A DNA stretch of 16,491 bases from Fimbriimonadaceae bacterium. GTDB lineage: Bacteria > Armatimonadota > Fimbriimonadia > Fimbriimonadales > Fimbriimonadaceae. The first letter of the stretch is position 1. Each line of letters starts with the position of its first letter. The stretch spans positions 1 through 16,491 of the forward strand of contig JAIBBE010000115.1 in NCBI GenBank assembly GCA_019694835.1. The letters run 5' to 3'. Both the position numbers and the translations under genes were made by a program. Below, one piece after another: positions 15,130-16,491 of this stretch. The notes under the pieces were generated by a model. It was not told the DNA's origin. It saw nothing but the letters and a program-made list of their open reading frames with translations, and made no database searches.

Positions 15130-15900
15130 CTAAAACTGGTCCGTAATGAACATTTGCGGTAAGCGGTCGGTGTTTCGGGCCATCACAAACGCCTCCGAAA
15201 TCGTCCGCTCCAACGGCACACCCGCCTCCTGAGTCAGCCCCTTGAGCCCAATCCACTCGGTCCCGGGTGCAACCGGCCAGGCCTCCGCGCGCATGGGCAC
15301 AATGGCCTCCCGCACCACGCCGACTTCTAAACACAAGTAGCCGCCGCCAAAAGGCTCGCAAGGACGCATGTGCCAGTCCCAGAGCTTCCATCGAGTCAGA
15401 TCTCGCCGGAGTCGATCATCCGACCCGGCCACCCAATTCTCATAATGCGATCGGACTTCTTCCGACGCCATTGCGGGCAAGGAAACAAACCCCTTTTGAA
15501 CCGCAATCGGTCCGCGAATGACTTCGTCCACCACCTTGAACCCGCGCTTCGCATAAAGCCGTGGATCGCCGGCAAAGAGATACGCGGCCCCCTCATCATC
15601 GGCCACGGCCTGGTCAATCGCCGCGTCCAGGAGCCGTGCCGCGATCCCGCGCGAGCGAAATCGCGGATGAGTCGCGACACCCGAGATCCCAATCGCCCGC
15701 CCCCAGCCGAAAATCAAGGGTGTGGTGGTTAGGATGGCTCGCATCTGGCCATCCTCAAACGCCGCCCATTTGCGATTCAAATCGAAGAACGGCTCCGAGG
15801 TGAACACTGAACTCGCGCGGCCGATATCGAGTTCGAACACATCGCAAAGCAGACGGAGAAACGTCTCCACCTCGTCCGCAACGATCGGCCGGAACTCCAC
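15130..15900 (-). CDS. GNAT-family N-acetyltransferase, N-terminal catalytic domain
   Basis: Residues about 1-130 form a GNAT fold. The acetyl-CoA loop is RSRGIA (82-87), in ISGVATHPRFRSRGIAARLL. The late motif RLYAKRGFKVVDE (114-126) is also present, followed by a linker and a C-terminal region of about 100 residues with no recognised motif (VAPGTEWIGLKGLTQEAG). An Eis-like two-lobe protein is possible but not shown. Substrate unknown. The start is GTG at 15900, 1 nt after the stop of the creatininase-family gene, so the two are probably translated together. Weak Shine-Dalgarno, consistent with coupling. Confidence 0.82.
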   Translation of the reverse strand: MEFRPIVADEVETFLRLLCDVFELDIGRASSVFTSEPFFDLNRKWAAFEDGQMRAILTTTPLIFGWGRAIGISGVATHPRFRSRGIAARLLDAAIDQAVADDEGAAYLFAGDPRLYAKRGFKVVDEVIRGPIAVQKGFVSLPAMASEEVRSHYENWVAGSDDRLRRDLTRWKLWDWHMRPCEPFGGGYLCLEVGVVREAIVPMRAEAWPVAPGTEWIGLKGLTQEAGVPLERTISEAFVMARNTDRLPQMFITDQF

Positions 15901-15901
15901 G

Positions 15902-16491
15902 TCAGAGCCCGGTGAGGACGACGCCTTCGGCCAGAGCTTTCATGTCGCGCGTCACGCCTTCTACCGCCGCATCGAAGATCGCCTTGCCTTTTTCGGCATC
16001 GGCGAGCGTCGCATAGCCGAGCGAACCCTCTTCGGTCATTTCGTCGAAATGCCAGATGAGGCCCTTCACAGGAGGGTCGGTGGTCAAGCCGTCGTCGCGC
16101 AGGAGGTCCTTGCGCACGAGTTCAGGAAACAGATGCAATGCCAAGCTCGCCTCAGCCTCGCAGGCGTGCCGAATCTCCTTCGCCGGCCCTTCCATCACTT
16201 TCGCCGCGACCTCGGTCGAATAGGCGAAGTATCCGCTGTGCCCGAAGATGAGGTTCGGGTACTTCGCTTTCATCTCGCGCAGAACCATCCCATTGGGCTC
16301 CGTGTTGCCGCCGTGCCCATTGAGCACGTAGAACTTGGTAAACCCATGCTGGACCAGCGACTCGACAACCGACGCAATCGCCCCCTGATACGCTTCAAAG
16401 CTTGCTGACAGCGTTCCTGGGAACTTCAAATGGTGCCCACTGGCGCCGAGCCAAAGCGTTGGGGTGAGGAGGACCTGCTCAGGCAAGCGCG
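15902..16491 (-). CDS. Creatininase-family amidohydrolase (5' end outside window)
   Basis: The C-terminal part of a creatininase/creatinine-amidohydrolase-fold protein, a metal-dependent cyclic amide hydrolase family. Visible motifs are LGASGHHLKFPGTLSAS, the very typical YVLNGHGGN, and HACEAEASLAL, which holds a metal-ligand Glu. These are the usual family landmarks. The frame is open to the right edge. About the first 60-70 residues, including the first E-H metal motif, are missing, so a TTG at 16486 is not a real start. Family members act on creatinine, formamides or cofactor-maturation peptides, so the substrate cannot be given. It heads a close pair with the downstream GNAT gene. Confidence 0.88.
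   Translation of the reverse strand, partial: RLPEQVLLTPTLWLGASGHHLKFPGTLSASFEAYQGAIASVVESLVQHGFTKFYVLNGHGGNTEPNGMVLREMKAKYPNLIFGHSGYFAYSTEVAAKVMEGPAKEIRHACEAEASLALHLFPELVRKDLLRDDGLTTDPPVKGLIWHFDEMTEEGSLGYATLADAEKGKAIFDAAVEGVTRDMKALAEGVVLTGL

Noticed and set aside
15722..16408. 228-codon open frame on the plus strand
   Set aside because: It is antisense to the GNAT and creatininase-family genes, which carry clear motifs.

Overview
The window is about 60% G+C and carries mostly ordinary chromosomal genes, nearly all on the minus strand. It looks like a diderm bacterium near Fimbriimonadia/Armatimonadota; this is an inference. The clues are kdsA (a KDO/LPS gene) and periplasmic DsbD- and parvulin-type proteins. 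The others are a large secreted protein ending in a dockerin-like Ca-binding pair, a short exported protein of PEP-CTERM-like style, a split glycine decarboxylase (GcvPA), and frequent TTG/GTG starts. No phylogenetic marker is present, so the placement is tentative.

Left end (1-711): the 5' part of an IS3-family transposase OrfA runs off the left edge. The inferred end of this IS lies near position 230, inside a small secreted-protein gene (209-529), which now ends on a stop codon supplied by the IS. A strong hairpin (671-695) follows the next gene.

Secreted protein and regulator (712-6631): a roughly 957-959 aa exported protein with a C-terminal dockerin-like module lies downstream of a 994 aa AfsR/SARP-type regulator (winged helix, BTAD, NB-ARC ATPase, TPR). 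The short gap between them holds two 7-bp direct repeats with an 11-bp period next to a possible -10. This is the geometry of a SARP operator, so the regulator may control the secreted protein.

Middle (6718-9353): a divergent GNAT acetyltransferase meets a SurA/PrsA-like parvulin gene tail to tail, and both stops are read from one CTAG. Cysteine dioxygenase runs divergently from the parvulin gene. A 36-bp near-perfect inverted repeat with a 93-bp spacer fills the gap between cysteine dioxygenase and the next, convergent gene. Its outer ends contain the stop codons of both genes.

Right half (9350-16491, all minus): one tight cluster is dsbD - kdsA - TolB-like propeller. A second is creatininase-family protein (partial) - GNAT - gcvH - gcvPA. 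They are separated by a G-run-rich gap of about 270 bp. gcvT and gcvPB are not next to gcvH/gcvPA and must lie elsewhere if the glycine cleavage system works.

I see no tRNA, rRNA, CRISPR array or complete mobile element. I found no clear new multi-gene system. The best leads are the inverted-repeat element, the possible SARP operator in front of the dockerin protein, and a bacterial cysteine dioxygenase that keeps the cysteine of the eukaryotic Cys-Tyr cofactor.
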